Notes under the pieces: generated by a model
Databases searched by the model: none
Seen by the model: the letters and a program-made list of their open reading frames with translations, nothing else
Told to the model about the DNA's origin: nothing
Shown: piece after piece, positions 62,040 to 64,000 of the stretch
Position numbering within the stretch: position 1 is the first letter of the stretch
Layout of the letters: every line of letters starts with the position of its first letter
Assembly (NCBI GenBank): GCA_016617855.1
Contig: JAECUM010004974.1
Location: forward strand, 1-64,000
Direction of reading: 5' to 3'
DNA: 64,000 nucleotides
DNA from: Megalonaias nervosa
Lineage: Eukaryota > Mollusca > Bivalvia > Unionida > Unionidae
Position numbers and translations under genes: made by a program

Positions 62040-62690
62040 GGTTATTAACCTGGCTGAACAAGATACCATTTGAACTGCTATCAAGAGCTTAATTAGTTAA
62101 CCTCTCAAATAGGTCTTGCCTCTTCAACGTATTGGCAATCGGGAGGCAGAATCAGCGAATGCATTTCCTATTAATGGACCCATCTATATGCAGTTCTGAC
62201 AAGACGGATTAATATCACTCTTGAATCCTCCTGCTTTCTTTGCCATGAACAGGCTACCGTTCATGGGTAATATGATATCGATAATAATTAATGTCTACTC
62301 TGTACACTTTACCTCAAGGTCATCTACAGGACCCAGTGCAAGCTCTGAAGTGGTATATAAGGAAGACAGAGCCGTGTCGTCCAGGGAGATAACGCCTCAC
62401 TTTGCCTTCAAAAGAGGGTAAGGACTATCTATCAACAAGGACAATTTCGTCCTGGATAAAGTGGGCTATCTGATTCATATATCGGAAATAACCTTACACC
62501 AATGAATTTTTTTCTCATATCAGCTCACAAAGTTAGGAGAGTTACCATAAACATTGCTTATGAGCGAAAACTGTTCTCTGTTATTATCCATGTCGTGGGA
62601 TGGAGATCCGAGCACTCTCCTCCAGTTTATATCTGAGATCTTTCATCCTAAAAAGCTCACTTCAGTCTGGAGGAATCTTTACCCATGGTG
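62040..62690 (+). pseudogene. DIRS tyrosine recombinase remnant
   Basis: Segments in family order: LAIGRQNQRMHFLL (box with the first Arg), PVQALKWYIRKTEPCRPGR (equivalent of P-V-x-A-L-x-x-Y), then DYLSTRTISSWIKWAI, SAHKVRRVTIN (H-x-x-R present at about 62523-62545) and a terminal SSSLYLRSFI, whose Tyr corresponds to the nucleophile in one frame. In intact elements this enzyme integrates the circular DNA copy without a target duplication. Multiple stops make this copy dead. Confidence 0.72.
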
Positions 62691-63204
62691 CAAAAGGTTA
62701 CCTTTCCAGGTTGTTCGACAGCTTCATAAAGATGCGACTTCATATGGAGTCTATTTTTCAGTCAGCTTTTTTTATTAGCTACCTTGGGGACCGGAGGTGG
62801 CCTCTTTTGGGTAAGAGGATGTATCTCCCTCCACCTCTTACCTATTATCCGAAGGTATTATGATTGGGGAACGTATTGAAGAAGAAACAAAATTTTTTCT
62901 TGTACAATATGTTTGTCTGATAATACTTACCCAATCACAATACGTATACAGCCTCCCCGCAGTGACATCCATATCGAGAGCGTGCCTTCTGTTCCAGAAG
63001 TAAATGACGATTTCACGGGATTTGGCCCCAATCCCAGTATCAAGGGGAAATCACTCTATATATCTGCCACCATGGTGGGCAGATAATGTTTTGCTTGGAA
63101 GGGCTGGATTTCCGAAGTATTATTTCCTAAGAAATTATGATTGGGCAAGTATTGTCGAAGAAACGTGTTCACTAGAAAAAAGTTCGTTTCGTTTTTTAAT
63201 AGTC

Positions 63205-63375
63205 TTACTACTGAACATAGGCGTCTGATTGGTGAATATCTGTGTCTGACTAATGAATATGGGTGTCTGATTGGTGAATATCTGTCTGACAAATGAATAT
63301 GGGTGTCTGATTGGTGAATATCTGTGTCTGACTAATGAATATGGGCGTATGATCGGTGAATATCTGTAAATGATT
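63205..63375. repeat. 42-bp minisatellite, right of the DIRS element
   Basis: About four units (ggtgtctgattggtgaatat, then ctgtgtctgactaatgaatat) of the family at 58205-58523. Unit variants differ (taatgaatatggg against tactaaatatagg), so the two blocks have drifted apart. Confidence 0.88.
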
Positions 63376-63379
63376 AATG

Positions 63380-64000
63380 CATATCTATAAATCTTGTTAT
63401 CAAGGTTTTAATTGAGTCGGTTCTGTATTTACTGACTTTGTGTGGTCTGAATTACTTAAGTACGTTGTGACATCTGGGATTGTACAGCCATGGCTTGTCA
63501 ACAGTCGAAATTTTTTCTTTTGGCTTGTCTGCAGAAAATGTTAAGCTTATAAGAATAAATTATATAAGTCTGATTATCCAAGTCTAGTTATCTAACTCTA
63601 TTTATCTAAATAGAATTATACAAGTCTGGTTATCCAATTCGTTATAATTACTGACTTCATCTGGGCTGGACTACTGGAGGATATAAGTGGCTGGGTTGAT
63701 GCTCTGCGCGCGAGGTTTAGCCTTGCACTGGGATCTCCTTGATTATTACAGAGAAGGTTTAGATTTTAGGATAATATAATATATTTTTAGTTTGAGAAAC
63801 TTTCAATTCTGGTGTCCTCGTGTTTTTTTGTTTTTTTTTAAATTTTAAGTACGTCCTAATATTTTTTATATAGCTTTTTTATCGTGTGATGGGTAGAATT
63901 TTGGTGTTTGATAAAAAGTAAAAAGTCGAATGGTCGCTTTGTTTTAACTATTTGCATTTTCGGCCTTAATTCATCGTACACTATTTTTGCGGTCTGAACA
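63380..64000. other. No gene; right copy of the diverged direct repeat
   Basis: Contains the counterpart of 57800-57880 at about 63670-63770 and short tatccaagtctagttatcta-type repeats at 63550-63640. No coding signal. Confidence 0.5.

Larger units (their letters stand above)
58524..63165 (+). mobile_element. DIRS-like retroelement with inverted ends and internal complementary region, decayed
   Basis: A sequence X (ttatgattggg.aa.tatt.gaagaaac) occurs inverted at 58524-58563, directly at 62852-62889, inverted at 62924-62948 and directly at about 63133-63165. That is the DIRS layout: a left inverted end, an internal complementary region that matches both ends, and a right end. Between them lie an RNase H remnant (SDNSTVVTYLKRQSGTKF at about 61455) and a tyrosine recombinase remnant (FNVLAIGRQ, then RTISSWIKWAI, AHKVRRVTIN, and LSSSLYLRS) at about 62050-62680, in several frames. 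Both flanks are the same 42-bp minisatellite. Stops and frameshifts are numerous. Confidence 0.82.

Overview
The window is eukaryotic nuclear DNA. It is AT-rich, has long introns with GT/AG junctions, and carries many animal-type transposable elements. The two recognisable host genes, the DIRS and Gypsy retroelements, the tRNA-derived SINEs with (AAC)n tails and a marine-invertebrate type of satellite all suggest a lophotrochozoan, most likely a bivalve or other mollusc. The species cannot be fixed from the sequence.

Two host genes are supported, arranged head to head around a CpG-richer interval near 34.9-35.4 kb. On the minus strand is RCHY1 (PIRH2), a CHY/CTCHY/RING ubiquitin ligase. Five exons are placed between 33949 and 8052; four match the family residue by residue and the first is a prediction. 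The small CHY exon and the C-terminal exons were not found, and the latter probably lie left of position 1. On the plus strand is RMI2, the OB-fold subunit of the BLM-TOP3-RMI dissolvasome, with three coding exons between 37287 and 43020 giving 153 codons in frame.

Most of the rest is mobile or tandem DNA. Three DIRS-like tyrosine-recombinase retroelement relics are present: 4.5-6.3 kb minus, 51.0-57.4 kb plus, and 58.5-63.2 kb plus. Each has later insertions in it or stands inside another repeat. A SINE with a 10-bp target duplication sits in the reverse transcriptase of the first. A complete Gypsy element with 5-bp target duplications but no integrase sits in the recombinase of the second. 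The third interrupts a 42-bp minisatellite and keeps the inverted-end/internal-complementary architecture of DIRS elements. Solo LTRs of the Gypsy family or relatives lie at 6.3-7.2, 19.7-20.2, 31.9-32.7 and 39.8-40.3 kb. Three non-LTR retrotransposon relics lie at 18, 22.3-24.7 and 30.1 kb, two tRNA-SINE families have six copies, and there are three fold-back MITEs and a two-copy TIR element.

The most unusual feature is at 25.3-26.0 kb. The 3' end of the RCHY1 CTCHY exon has expanded into about twelve degenerate 58-bp units running into the intron. As a result the 5' splice site now in use is itself a copy of coding sequence, and most units repeat a potential donor.
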